Shown here piece by piece: positions 52,822-60,477 of a DNA stretch of 64,000 nucleotides. Made by a program: the position numbers and the translations under genes. Source of the stretch: JAGNHS01 sp964609695 (GTDB taxonomy: Bacteria; Bdellovibrionota; UBA2428); assembly GCA_964609695.1 (NCBI GenBank), contig CAZSSP010000002.1, positions 62,001-126,000 on the forward strand. Reading direction: 5' to 3'. The notes below the pieces were generated by a model. It searched no databases and was not told the DNA's origin. It was given only the letters and a program-made list of their open reading frames with translations. The first letter of the stretch is position 1; every line of letters starts with the position of its first letter.

Positions 52822-52848
52822 ACAGAAAAGCCAATGGTTTAATGAATC

Positions 52849-52982
52849 ACATAATTTTTATATTGAGTTAGTTTTATAAGCGAAACATCGCGGGGTGAGC
52901 GAAGGGGCTGCGTAAGCAGCTCCAAGCTTCAGGGGCCGCCCGCGCCGTTGAGCTTAAAAATTAATTCAATATAAAAATATGT
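52849..52982. repeat. Hairpin element with the same apical core as family A copies 2 and 3
   Basis: The arms ACATAATTTTTATATTGA (52849-52866) and TCAATATAAAAATATGT (about 52966-52982) pair with one bulge, and their sequence is unrelated to family A arms. The apex is CGCGGG-GTGAG-CGA, a GGGGCTGC-GTAA-GCAGCTCC hairpin, AAGCTTCAGGGG and CCGCCCGCG, the same order of parts as copies 2 and 3 with compensated stems. It lies between the aldehyde dehydrogenase terminator and the convergent M23 gene. Nothing else is seen in 52694-53066. Confidence 0.75.
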
Positions 52983-53066
52983 AATTTAGCGTGTCTTTAG
53001 GAAATAATTTATTTGAAAGTATTGTGGATACTAAGTTTCGAGCGTCACAAATATTGAATTAGGAAA

Positions 53067-54155
53067 CTAAAAACGTTCGTCTAAGATAAAGAGTCTGGGA
53101 TTAACGGGCTTACGCTTGATTTCAATTTGATAATGCAAGTGTGGGCCGGTAGAGCGGCCAGAGGTTCCTGTGAGCGCGATGCGCTCGCCCCGTTTTACTT
53201 TTTGATTGAGAGATACGAAAATTTGCGAAAGGTGTCCGTATTTAGTCACGATATTGTATCCATGATCTAGACGAATGGTTTTTCCGAGTGCACCCATCAC
53301 ACCTGAAATTTTAACAACGCCATCGGCTGGTGCATAAACAGGAGTTCCAATGTGATTAGCTATGTCGAGTCCATTGTGAAATGTTCTGACTCCAGTAAAG
53401 GGATTGTATCGGTAACCAAATTCAGAACTCAAATGACCTTCGGCAGGTAAAATGCTTGGAGTGAATCGCATTCTGTCTACGCGGTCGCGAAAATATTCGA
53501 GCAAGTAGGCGTAATTTTTTTCTTCTGAGAGAGTGAGATTTTCGAGGTGGCTAGCATTGTTGTAAAGATCGTTCATCATGAGCACTAAATTATTAGTGTC
53601 GAGTCTTTCGTCCATGTCGCCCAAAATGCCTTCTACGTTGGAATAACTTTTAACTTCACCTTGGACTTTAACGTCGGGTTCGTTTTGCGAGCTGTCATCG
53701 ACAGGGCTTTCTTCTTCGTAAATGTCGGGACGCCCTCCATCATCCTCGGCTTTAGGCGCTTTGCTTTTAGGTAGATTTTTTTGGACAGGAGCTTCGTTTA
53801 TGGCTGGAGTTTCGGCGTCTCCATTGCTGCTGGCTCCGCCTTGTTCAATATCGCTAATAAATCGAAGTTTTTGAGCAAAACCTTTTAGGCGCCCTACGGT
53901 TTTGTCGAGTGATTCAATTTTATTTTGAACGTTTACGAGTTCTCTTCGTATGACATGATTTTCAACCTTGAGTTTTTTATTTTCAGCCACTTGGCTTAAA
54001 ACGTGGAGATAATCAAAGAAAATAAAAAGACCAATAAGAATGAGGAGCGCAGCTCCAGTCACAACGATTCTAAGGTACCAGGTGGGCACGCTTATTTTTC
54101 GAACTTTATCTCCCCCTTCGGGGACGAGCATGAATGTGTAGTGCCGATTAGACAT
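53067..54155 (-). CDS. Membrane-anchored M23 (LytM) peptidoglycan endopeptidase
   Basis: A 362-residue protein: a short cytoplasmic N-terminus, one membrane segment (about 29-50, 'IVVTGAALLILIGLFIFFDY'), a coiled coil (about 55-105), a disordered acidic linker, and a C-terminal LytM domain. Its Zn ligands are in 'FHNGLDIANHIGTPVYAPAD' (H and D) and 'STGPHLHYQIEI' (H-x-H). 'SEFGYRYNPFTG' precedes. M23 enzymes cut peptide cross-links in peptidoglycan, and catalytic residues are intact. The coiled coil plus LytM design resembles cell-elongation or division-associated peptidases. It is divergent from sucC. Confidence 0.9.
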   Translation of the reverse strand: MSNRHYTFMLVPEGGDKVRKISVPTWYLRIVVTGAALLILIGLFIFFDYLHVLSQVAENKKLKVENHVIRRELVNVQNKIESLDKTVGRLKGFAQKLRFISDIEQGGASSNGDAETPAINEAPVQKNLPKSKAPKAEDDGGRPDIYEEESPVDDSSQNEPDVKVQGEVKSYSNVEGILGDMDERLDTNNLVLMMNDLYNNASHLENLTLSEEKNYAYLLEYFRDRVDRMRFTPSILPAEGHLSSEFGYRYNPFTGVRTFHNGLDIANHIGTPVYAPADGVVKISGVMGALGKTIRLDHGYNIVTKYGHLSQIFVSLNQKVKRGERIALTGTSGRSTGPHLHYQIEIKRKPVNPRLFILDERF

Positions 54156-54281
54156 CTGTTGAAATGATTCTAATGGTTCAGAGCCGATTTTCCCATCTTC
54201 ATTAGCGCAAAGTGTTAAACGTTTTCAAAACTTTTGGGAGCTGTGTTTGAATCTCCTCCGCAATGCTAGAGTTTTTCACAT

Positions 54282-55475
54282 ATGAAAATTCATGAGCATC
54301 AAGCTAAAGAACTTCTTTCAAAAAGTGGTGTTGTCGTGCCTAAAGGCTTTGTAGCCTTTACGGTAGAAGAAGCCGTTAAGGCTGCTGAAAAACTTAAGTC
54401 GCAGGGAATTTCTGCCTATGTGGTTAAAGCCCAGATCCATGCGGGCGGACGGGGAAAGGGTGGAGGGGTCAAATTAGCCAAGAGTATTGATGAAGTAAAA
54501 ACTCACGCAACTAGCATCTTTGGAATGACTCTTAAAACTCACCAAACAGGTCCGGCGGGACAATTGGTTAGAAGACTTTGGATTGAAGAAGCTAATCCCC
54601 CTAAAAAGGAATTTTATCTATCCCTGATTCTCGATAGAGCTAAAAGATGCGTTTCATTGTTGGCTTCGGCTGAAGGGGGTATGGATATTGAGGAACTAGC
54701 AGCCAAGCATCCAGAGAAAATTCTCACCATTAATATTGATCCCACTGTAGGTTGGACAAACTTCTATTCTCGGCGTTTGTCTGAATTCTTTGGATTTGCC
54801 CCCGACAGTCCGGCCAAACTCCAAGACCAAATGCATGCAATGGCCACAGGTTTTTATAAATTATTCTTAGATAAAGATTGCTCAATCTTAGAAATCAATC
54901 CGCTTTGTATTGTGGGTAGTGGCGATCAAGAAAAGTTAATTCCACTCGATTGCAAAATTAATTTCGATGACAATGCGCTCAAGCGTCACCCAGACGTTTT
55001 TGAAATGCGAGATGAGCATGAAGAAGATCCCAAAGAGTTGGAGGCTTCGAAGTTTGATCTCAACTTTATTGCACTAGATGGCAATATCGGTTGCATGGTG
55101 AACGGTGCGGGTTTGGCGATGGCCACTATGGATATTGTTAAGCAATATGGTGGGACTCCCGCTAACTTCCTCGATGTGGGTGGAGGCGCTACTACTGATA
55201 AAGTTCGTGAAGCTTTTAAAATTATTTTGAAGGATACCAACGTTAAAGGGATATTTGTAAACATATTTGGCGGCATTATGAAATGTGATGTGATTGCCGA
55301 TGGTGTTGTTCAAGCTGCTAAAGAAATTCAAATTAAAGTTCCTCTTGTTGTTCGTCTAGAGGGAACCAACGTCGATAAAGGTAAGCAAATTCTAGAAACA
55401 AGTGGATTAAAAATTATTGCGGCTTCTTCGATGGCCGATGGCGCTGAAAAAATTGTGAAAGCGATTGGAGCATAA
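54282..55475 (+). CDS. sucC: Succinyl-CoA synthetase (ADP-forming), beta subunit
   Basis: The beta subunit binds nucleotide and, with SucD, interconverts succinyl-CoA + ADP + phosphate with succinate + CoA + ATP. The 397-residue protein begins with 'MKIHEHQAKELLSKSGVVVP' and shows the ATP-grasp motifs 'VVKAQIHAGGRGKGGGVKLA' and 'CSILEINPLCIV', and the C-terminal 'GGGATTDKVREAFKIIL', 'IFVNIFGGIMKCDVIADGV' and 'PLVVRLEGTNVDKGK'. It starts the sucC-sucD-ndk-mdh operon, with sucD two bases after its stop. No clear ribosome-binding site is visible before the ATG, and the start is chosen by family alignment. Confidence 0.97.
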   Translation: MKIHEHQAKELLSKSGVVVPKGFVAFTVEEAVKAAEKLKSQGISAYVVKAQIHAGGRGKGGGVKLAKSIDEVKTHATSIFGMTLKTHQTGPAGQLVRRLWIEEANPPKKEFYLSLILDRAKRCVSLLASAEGGMDIEELAAKHPEKILTINIDPTVGWTNFYSRRLSEFFGFAPDSPAKLQDQMHAMATGFYKLFLDKDCSILEINPLCIVGSGDQEKLIPLDCKINFDDNALKRHPDVFEMRDEHEEDPKELEASKFDLNFIALDGNIGCMVNGAGLAMATMDIVKQYGGTPANFLDVGGGATTDKVREAFKIILKDTNVKGIFVNIFGGIMKCDVIADGVVQAAKEIQIKVPLVVRLEGTNVDKGKQILETSGLKIIAASSMADGAEKIVKAIGA

Positions 55476-55477
55476 AG

Positions 55478-56380
55478 ATGTCTATTTTAGTCAACAAAGA
55501 TTCGAGAATCATCACTCAGGGTATTACGGGTAAAACGGGTTTATTTCATGCTCAGCAATGCCGTGATTATGGAACAAAAATGGTAGGAGGTGTGACTCCT
55601 GGGCGCGGTGGACAAACAGTGGATAATTTTCCAGTTTGGAACTCTTGCTATCAAGCCGTGAAAGAAACTAATGCCAACGTTTCTATGGTATTTGTGCCTC
55701 CCTTTGGTGCTGCCGATGCCATCATGGAAGCTTTTGATGCGGGCATTGAGCTTGTAATTGCTATTACCGAAGGTATTCCAGTTTTGGATATGCTTAAAGT
55801 GCGCCAATTCTTGCTTAAAAAAAATGCGGATCGCAATGAGGCCGGTCTTTCGCGTTTGCGTTTGGTGGGTCCAAATTGTCCAGGTGTGATCACTCCTGGT
55901 GAGGCCAAAATCGGGATTATGCCTGGTTATATCCATAAAAAAGGTTCCGTTGGAATCGTGTCTCGTTCTGGAACCTTAACCTATGAAGCTGTTCATCAAA
56001 CTTCAGCTCTAGGTTTGGGACAGAGCACTTGTGTAGGAATCGGTGGTGATCCCATTAATGGGACCAATTTTATCGACGTTTTGGAGCTCTTCAATGCAGA
56101 TTCCGAAACTCAGTCAGTTGTTATGATCGGTGAAATCGGAGGGTCAGCCGAAGAAGAGGCTGCTCTTTGGATAAAGAAAAATATGAAAAAGCCAGTGGTG
56201 AGCTTTATTGCGGGCGTAACGGCGCCTCCTGGTCGAAGAATGGGGCATGCGGGTGCGATTATTTCTGGTGGTGCAGGCACTGCAGAATCAAAAATGAAAG
56301 CCTTGCGTGAAGCGGGTGTCGCTGTCTCGCCAAGTCCAGCAGAAATTGGTAAGACTCTGGCCAACCTACTTAAAAAGTAA
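55478..56380 (+). CDS. sucD: Succinyl-CoA synthetase, alpha subunit
   Basis: The alpha subunit carries the CoA site and the phosphorylated His. The 300-residue protein shows 'RIITQGITGKTGLFHAQQC' (CoA/nucleotide loop), 'VGGVTPGRGGQTV', 'LVGPNCPGVITPGEAKIGIM' and the catalytic His in 'GRRMGHAGAIISGGAGTAES'. It follows sucC by two bases, with GGAGC as its ribosome site, and ndk starts 14 bases after its stop. Length and motifs are normal. Confidence 0.97.
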   Translation: MSILVNKDSRIITQGITGKTGLFHAQQCRDYGTKMVGGVTPGRGGQTVDNFPVWNSCYQAVKETNANVSMVFVPPFGAADAIMEAFDAGIELVIAITEGIPVLDMLKVRQFLLKKNADRNEAGLSRLRLVGPNCPGVITPGEAKIGIMPGYIHKKGSVGIVSRSGTLTYEAVHQTSALGLGQSTCVGIGGDPINGTNFIDVLELFNADSETQSVVMIGEIGGSAEEEAALWIKKNMKKPVVSFIAGVTAPPGRRMGHAGAIISGGAGTAESKMKALREAGVAVSPSPAEIGKTLANLLKK

Positions 56381-56394
56381 AAAGGAGTTCTATC

Positions 56395-56826
56395 GTGGCT
56401 ATTGAAAAAACATTTTCTATCATTAAACCCAATGCTGTAAAAAAAGGTGTGATTGGTCCTATCATTGAGCGTTTTGAAAAAAACGGTCTTCGTGTGGCTG
56501 CCATGAAGATGACGACTTTAGATAAACTTAAGACTGAAGTTTTCTATGCTGAACATAAAGAGCGTCCTTTCTTTGGTGAGTTAGTGTCGTTCATGATTAG
56601 CGGACCTGTTGTTCTTATGGTTCTTGAAGGTGAGAACGCGGTTCTTCGTAATCGTGAAATTATGGGCGCGACTGATCCTGCAAAAGCAGCTCCAGGCACT
56701 ATTCGTAAGGATTTCGGAGACTCTCTTGGAGAGAATTCTGTTCACGGAAGCGATTCTGCCGAATCTGCAAAAAGAGAAATCGCGCACTTTTTCTATGGTT
56801 CTGAAATTGTAAATAGCAAAGCTTAA
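56395..56826 (+). CDS. ndk: Nucleoside diphosphate kinase
   Basis: Ndk transfers the gamma-phosphate between nucleoside triphosphates through a phospho-His. The 143-residue protein opens with 'EKTFSIIKPNAVKKGVIGPI' and has the active-site His in 'ENSVHGSDSAESAKREIAHF'. 'GPVVLMVLEGENAVLRNREI' and 'MGATDPAKAAPGTIRKDFG' are intact. The start is GTG with an AGGAG ribosome site. It lies in the sucCD operon, where it may equilibrate the ATP made by succinyl-CoA synthetase with GTP. No signal peptide. Confidence 0.97.
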   Translation: MAIEKTFSIIKPNAVKKGVIGPIIERFEKNGLRVAAMKMTTLDKLKTEVFYAEHKERPFFGELVSFMISGPVVLMVLEGENAVLRNREIMGATDPAKAAPGTIRKDFGDSLGENSVHGSDSAESAKREIAHFFYGSEIVNSKA

Positions 56827-56868
56827 ATAAGCCTTGGCTCACTAAGTTTTGTAAAAGGAGAGACAAAT

Positions 56869-57858
56869 ATGAGTTCATCAAAGAGAGTTCGAGTTGCTGT
56901 AACAGGCGCCGCAGGCCAGATTGGTTATGCGCTATTGTTTAGAATTGCTTCTGGTCAAATGTTTGGACCCGATACTGAAGTGGATTTAAATTTGCTCGAA
57001 CTTGAGGCCACACTTCCTGCTCTTAAGGGCGTTTGTATGGAGCTTGATGATTGCGCTTTTCCTCTTTTAAAATCTGTCACTCCAACAGCCGATCTCAATG
57101 TTGCCTTTAAAGATATTGATTGGGCTCTACTTGTCGGAAGTGTTCCGCGTAAACAAGGTATGGAGCGAAGCGATTTGTTGAAAATTAATGGTGGTATTTT
57201 TATCAACCAAGGTAAAGCTATCGCTGCTAATGCGAAAAAAGATGTGAAAGTTTTAGTGGTAGGAAATCCTTGCAACACTAACGCTTGGATTTGCAAGAAA
57301 GCTGCAGGGGCAGGAATTCCTGATAAAAACATTTTTGCTATGACCATGCTCGATCAAAATCGCGCGCTCACTCAAATTGCACAAAAGGCTAAAGTGGATG
57401 TCACCCAAGTTAAAAAACTGGCCATTTGGGGTAATCACTCTACGACAATGTATCCAGATTTTTATTCTGCATCCGTCAACGGAAAGCCACTCACTTCTGT
57501 TGTGAACGATGAAAATTGGCTTAAAACTACTTTTCTTGAAACAGTTCAAAAGCGTGGTGCGGAAATTATTAAAGCTCGTGGTGCTTCGAGCGCAGCTTCT
57601 GCGGCTAATGCTGTTGTTGATACAGTAAGAAATTTAACAACTCCGACTCCTGCCGGTGATTTCTTCTCTGTAGCGGTTAATTCCGATGGCTCTTATGGTG
57701 TTCAAAAAGGATTAATTTTCAGCTATCCGATTAAATCCGATGGAAAAAATTGGGAAATTGTTCAAGGTATTGAGCTTGGCGATTTTTCAAAAGAAAAAAT
57801 TAAAGCTACTGAAAAAGAACTTTTAGAAGAGCACGACGCGGTTAAAGGCTTAGTTTAG
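56869..57858 (+). CDS. mdh: Malate dehydrogenase
   Basis: The enzyme interconverts malate and oxaloacetate with NAD. The 329-residue protein is of the cytosolic/plant-type MDH subgroup: the NAD site is 'RVAVTGAAGQIGYALLFRIA', substrate Arg residues lie in 'GSVPRKQGMERSDLL', 'VLVVGNPCNTNAWICKK' holds a conserved Asn, and the active-site His is in 'LAIWGNHSTTMYPDFY'. An AGGAG site precedes the ATG. It closes the sucC-sucD-ndk-mdh operon, and a strong terminator follows. Together the operon supplies two consecutive sections of the TCA cycle. Confidence 0.96.
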   Translation: MSSSKRVRVAVTGAAGQIGYALLFRIASGQMFGPDTEVDLNLLELEATLPALKGVCMELDDCAFPLLKSVTPTADLNVAFKDIDWALLVGSVPRKQGMERSDLLKINGGIFINQGKAIAANAKKDVKVLVVGNPCNTNAWICKKAAGAGIPDKNIFAMTMLDQNRALTQIAQKAKVDVTQVKKLAIWGNHSTTMYPDFYSASVNGKPLTSVVNDENWLKTTFLETVQKRGAEIIKARGASSAASAANAVVDTVRNLTTPTPAGDFFSVAVNSDGSYGVQKGLIFSYPIKSDGKNWEIVQGIELGDFSKEKIKATEKELLEEHDAVKGLV

Positions 57859-57885
57859 TTTTTAAAATATTTTAAGGTCCGTTAA

Positions 57886-57930
57886 GAAACGGTTTTGGAA
57901 TTTGTTATAATTCCAAAACCGTTTTTTATT
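57886..57930 (+). terminator. Rho-independent terminator of the sucCD-ndk-mdh operon
   Basis: AAACGGTTTTGGAATT (57887-57902) pairs perfectly with AATTCCAAAACCGTTT (57909-57924) over a 6-base loop and is followed by a T-rich run. It lies about 28 bases after the mdh stop and may also serve the convergent 57.9 kb gene. Confidence 0.9.
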
Positions 57931-57937
57931 ATCAAAT

Positions 57938-58516
57938 TTATTCTTGATCAGTGCTTAAGCAAGGAAGACTTTCATCTTCAGCCGATATGAGAGCCATTTG
58001 CTCTTGAGAGAGTTTTTGGCGAGTTTTGCTACTGATGCTCGCTACTAAACAAGAATCTTTGCCCTTTAGGCGTACTACGTGAAGAGTTGATTCAGTACTT
58101 TGTTTTCCGTTATCATCCTCAACAGTTTTATTGATTCTGTAGATAAGTCCCCAGAGTTTGAGCTCATTTCTGCCTTCAGCATTTTTAACTCTAGAATAAC
58201 GCCATTCAATAAGTTTTGATCCCATATCGTGGAAGCTAGATGGGCTTGGTGTCTGAATTTCTTTACCTTCAAAGCTCAATTTTAAATTGTAGCGAATATC
58301 ACCACCGGAGATCTCAACATCATATCCTCCAAAGGAAGGACACTTCATGCTGAGAAAATCGATTTCGGCATCTTTTTCTAGCTCTGAACTTTCAACAACA
58401 ATGCAATCCTTTTCGTCGATACTAGTATAACGGCCTAAAGTTTTAGGTGTTTTAGTTTGAGCTAATGTTGCCAAGCTTAAAGCCATACAGAAACTTCCAA
58501 ATAATATTTTTTTCAT
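57938..58516 (-). CDS. Secreted protein of unknown function
   Basis: A 192-residue protein with a signal peptide (FGSFCMALSLATLA, cleaved before Q-T-K-T). The mature part has four Cys (DCIVV, KCPSF, SCLVA, PCLST) that could form two disulfides, and beta-rich stretches ('YDVEISGGDIRYNLKLSF', 'LKLWGLIYRI'). No family recognised. It converges with mdh at the terminator. Confidence 0.6.
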   Translation of the reverse strand: MKKILFGSFCMALSLATLAQTKTPKTLGRYTSIDEKDCIVVESSELEKDAEIDFLSMKCPSFGGYDVEISGGDIRYNLKLSFEGKEIQTPSPSSFHDMGSKLIEWRYSRVKNAEGRNELKLWGLIYRINKTVEDDNGKQSTESTLHVVRLKGKDSCLVASISSKTRQKLSQEQMALISAEDESLPCLSTDQE

Positions 58517-58632
58517 GGGGGTCCTCCTCGACCGGGGGAGAAATTATTATATGGACTCAAGAATGGCAACTTAGGTTTAGAAATAGAGGTTTTTGTTTGA
58601 AAATGACTTAGAAATCGACCAAGACCATTCCA

Positions 58633-59337
58633 ATGAGTTTCAAAGTCTATTTATTTTTAGTTCTTTCTATAAATTCTTTAAGAGCCTCTGACTGTGGCAC
58701 AGAGGTGACCAAAGATCTCATTGGTCCCGGTGCTGTTGTTGTCGTTAAGACTACTGCAAAACCAACAAAGGGATTAAGCACTTTAATAAAGGATTTGCCC
58801 AAAGTCGGGTTGGCCGTTTTTAGAGGCGATGCGTTTGTTTTGGATGGAGGACTCGTTCTTCCGCCTGGTACCAGGCTTGTTGTAGATAAAGGACCTTGGA
58901 AAATTGATGGCCAAGTTAATGTCGTGCAAGTGCGATCCGATGATTTTACAGGAAAAGTTTATTGGAATGAATTTAAAAGGCATACAGAATTAGTTGAAGC
59001 TACTGCTGTTGTTAAAAATAAAAAGCCCTCAAAACCTAAATTTCCTCGTAAATTTTCCCCCCATGAATATGGTGAGGGCAAAACCTATTACGGTTCTGAT
59101 TTTCCAAAAGTGGGAGATATTATTTGGGCGGGCTCTTCTAATAGAGTTTTGTCATTAAAATTGATTGGTCGAATCACTGAATTTTTTAGAGATGGCAAAG
59201 GATTTAAATATCAATCTCTATTGGGAACAGAAGAGCTTGGAGATTCTGTATATTCTGCAATTATGGAAAAATCTTGGATAGATGAAGCCGTGGATTTTTA
59301 TGGTTCCGAAAAGGTCAAAGTCGTTTGGTGGCCTTAA
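58633..59337 (+). CDS. Secreted protein of unknown function
   Basis: A 234-residue protein with a signal peptide (YLFLVLSINSLRA, cleaved before S-D-C-G). The mature part is beta-rich and basic, with SH3-like blocks ('GAVVVVKTTAKPTKG', 'GLVLPPGTRLVVDKGPW', 'VGDIIWAGSSNRVLSL'). No known enzyme motif. It is convergent with ltaE (four bases between the stops) and divergent from the previous secreted gene. Confidence 0.6.
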   Translation: MSFKVYLFLVLSINSLRASDCGTEVTKDLIGPGAVVVVKTTAKPTKGLSTLIKDLPKVGLAVFRGDAFVLDGGLVLPPGTRLVVDKGPWKIDGQVNVVQVRSDDFTGKVYWNEFKRHTELVEATAVVKNKKPSKPKFPRKFSPHEYGEGKTYYGSDFPKVGDIIWAGSSNRVLSLKLIGRITEFFRDGKGFKYQSLLGTEELGDSVYSAIMEKSWIDEAVDFYGSEKVKVVWWP

Positions 59338-59341
59338 AAAT

Positions 59342-60364
59342 TTATTTATAATAATCTCTAATCTTACTTAGAAAATTATCCACGTCTGAGGCTTCGGTAT
59401 CGAAGCTGCACATCCATCTCACAACTCCTTGAGATGTATCCCAATCCCAAAAAAAGCTTTCTTTAAGAAGTTCGTCTCTTAGTGCTTTGTCTATTTTTAC
59501 AAATACAGAGTTAGACTGAACGGGATAGAGCACTTTGATTTGGGGGAATTGAGTTAGTCCCTTTTCTAATCTCAAAGCCATTTGGTTGGCTTTCATGGCG
59601 TTCTCTAACCAAAGCTGCTCCGTAAATAAGGCTTCGAACTGTGCCGATATAAAACGCATTTTTGAAGCTAGTTGCATAGATTGTTTTCGAATGTATTTAA
59701 AATTTTCGTTTAAAGTTTTGTTGAATATAACTACAGCTTCGCCGTACATGAGTCCGTTTTTGGTTCCACCCAAACTTAAAATATCGACACCTGTGTTTAC
59801 AACTAAATCATGAAGATTAGTTTTTAAAGAAGCTGTCGCATTGCTAATTCTGGCTCCATCGACATGAAAATATAAACTGTTATTTTTACAAAGTTCACTC
59901 AAATTTTTCATTTCTTGGAGTGAATAAAGGGTTCCAACTTCAGTGCTTTGAGTGATGGATATAGCGCCAGGTTTTACGTGATGTTCACCATGTTGGGATT
60001 CAAGAAGCACAGAGACTTGATCGACATTTAATTTTCCATCGAGGGTGGGGATGTCTTGAAGTTTAGCACCTAGCCATCTTTCGGGAGCTCCACATTCATC
60101 GACATTAATGTGTGCACCATTGGCACAGATTATGGAGTTGTAGGGTTTTAAGCAGCTCTGAAGTGCGCTCACATTAGCGCCCGTACCGCCATAAACAAAA
60201 TACACATCGCAAGGAGCCTTAAACTCGGCTTGTATTTTTTGAGTCGCTCTTTGGGTCCATTCATCGGCGCCATAAGCGGGGCTGTGCCCCACATTGGCTC
60301 GAATAAGAGCATTTAGAATTTTGGGGTGTACAGAGGCAAAATTATCACTGGCAAAACTTTTCAT
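59342..60364 (-). CDS. ltaE: Low-specificity threonine aldolase family enzyme (PLP-dependent)
   Basis: The enzyme cleaves L-threonine or allo-threonine to glycine and acetaldehyde, fold type I PLP. It is 340 residues, normal for LtaE. 'MKSFASDNFASVHPKILNAL', 'VYFVYGGTGANVSALQSCL', 'ICANGAHINVDECGAPE' and 'YFHVDGARISNATASL' match the family, and the PLP lysine is in 'ILSLGGTKNGLMYGEAVV'. Substrate preference (Thr, allo-Thr, beta-hydroxy acids) cannot be told. There is no signal peptide. It is divergent from the exported NAD-salvage gene (113 bases between starts), so regulation may be shared. Confidence 0.9.
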   Translation of the reverse strand: MKSFASDNFASVHPKILNALIRANVGHSPAYGADEWTQRATQKIQAEFKAPCDVYFVYGGTGANVSALQSCLKPYNSIICANGAHINVDECGAPERWLGAKLQDIPTLDGKLNVDQVSVLLESQHGEHHVKPGAISITQSTEVGTLYSLQEMKNLSELCKNNSLYFHVDGARISNATASLKTNLHDLVVNTGVDILSLGGTKNGLMYGEAVVIFNKTLNENFKYIRKQSMQLASKMRFISAQFEALFTEQLWLENAMKANQMALRLEKGLTQFPQIKVLYPVQSNSVFVKIDKALRDELLKESFFWDWDTSQGVVRWMCSFDTEASDVDNFLSKIRDYYK

Positions 60365-60416
60365 GCATTTCTGAAGTTATACGAATTAAAAGTATTGTAC
60401 ACGGATGATTGATGGG

Positions 60417-60445
60417 TTGCGTTAGGTGCGTTCCCACGCTATGTC
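60417..60445 (+). promoter_or_regulatory. Possible sigma-70 promoter of the NAD-salvage fusion gene
   Basis: TTGCGT (60417-60422), a 17-base spacer and TATGTC (60440-60445). A good ribosome site (AGAAGG) follows about eight bases before the ATG at 60478. The match to consensus is moderate, so this is only a candidate. Confidence 0.35.
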
Positions 60446-60477
60446 TTAGCTCTAATTTTAAATCAGAAGGTGCCAAG

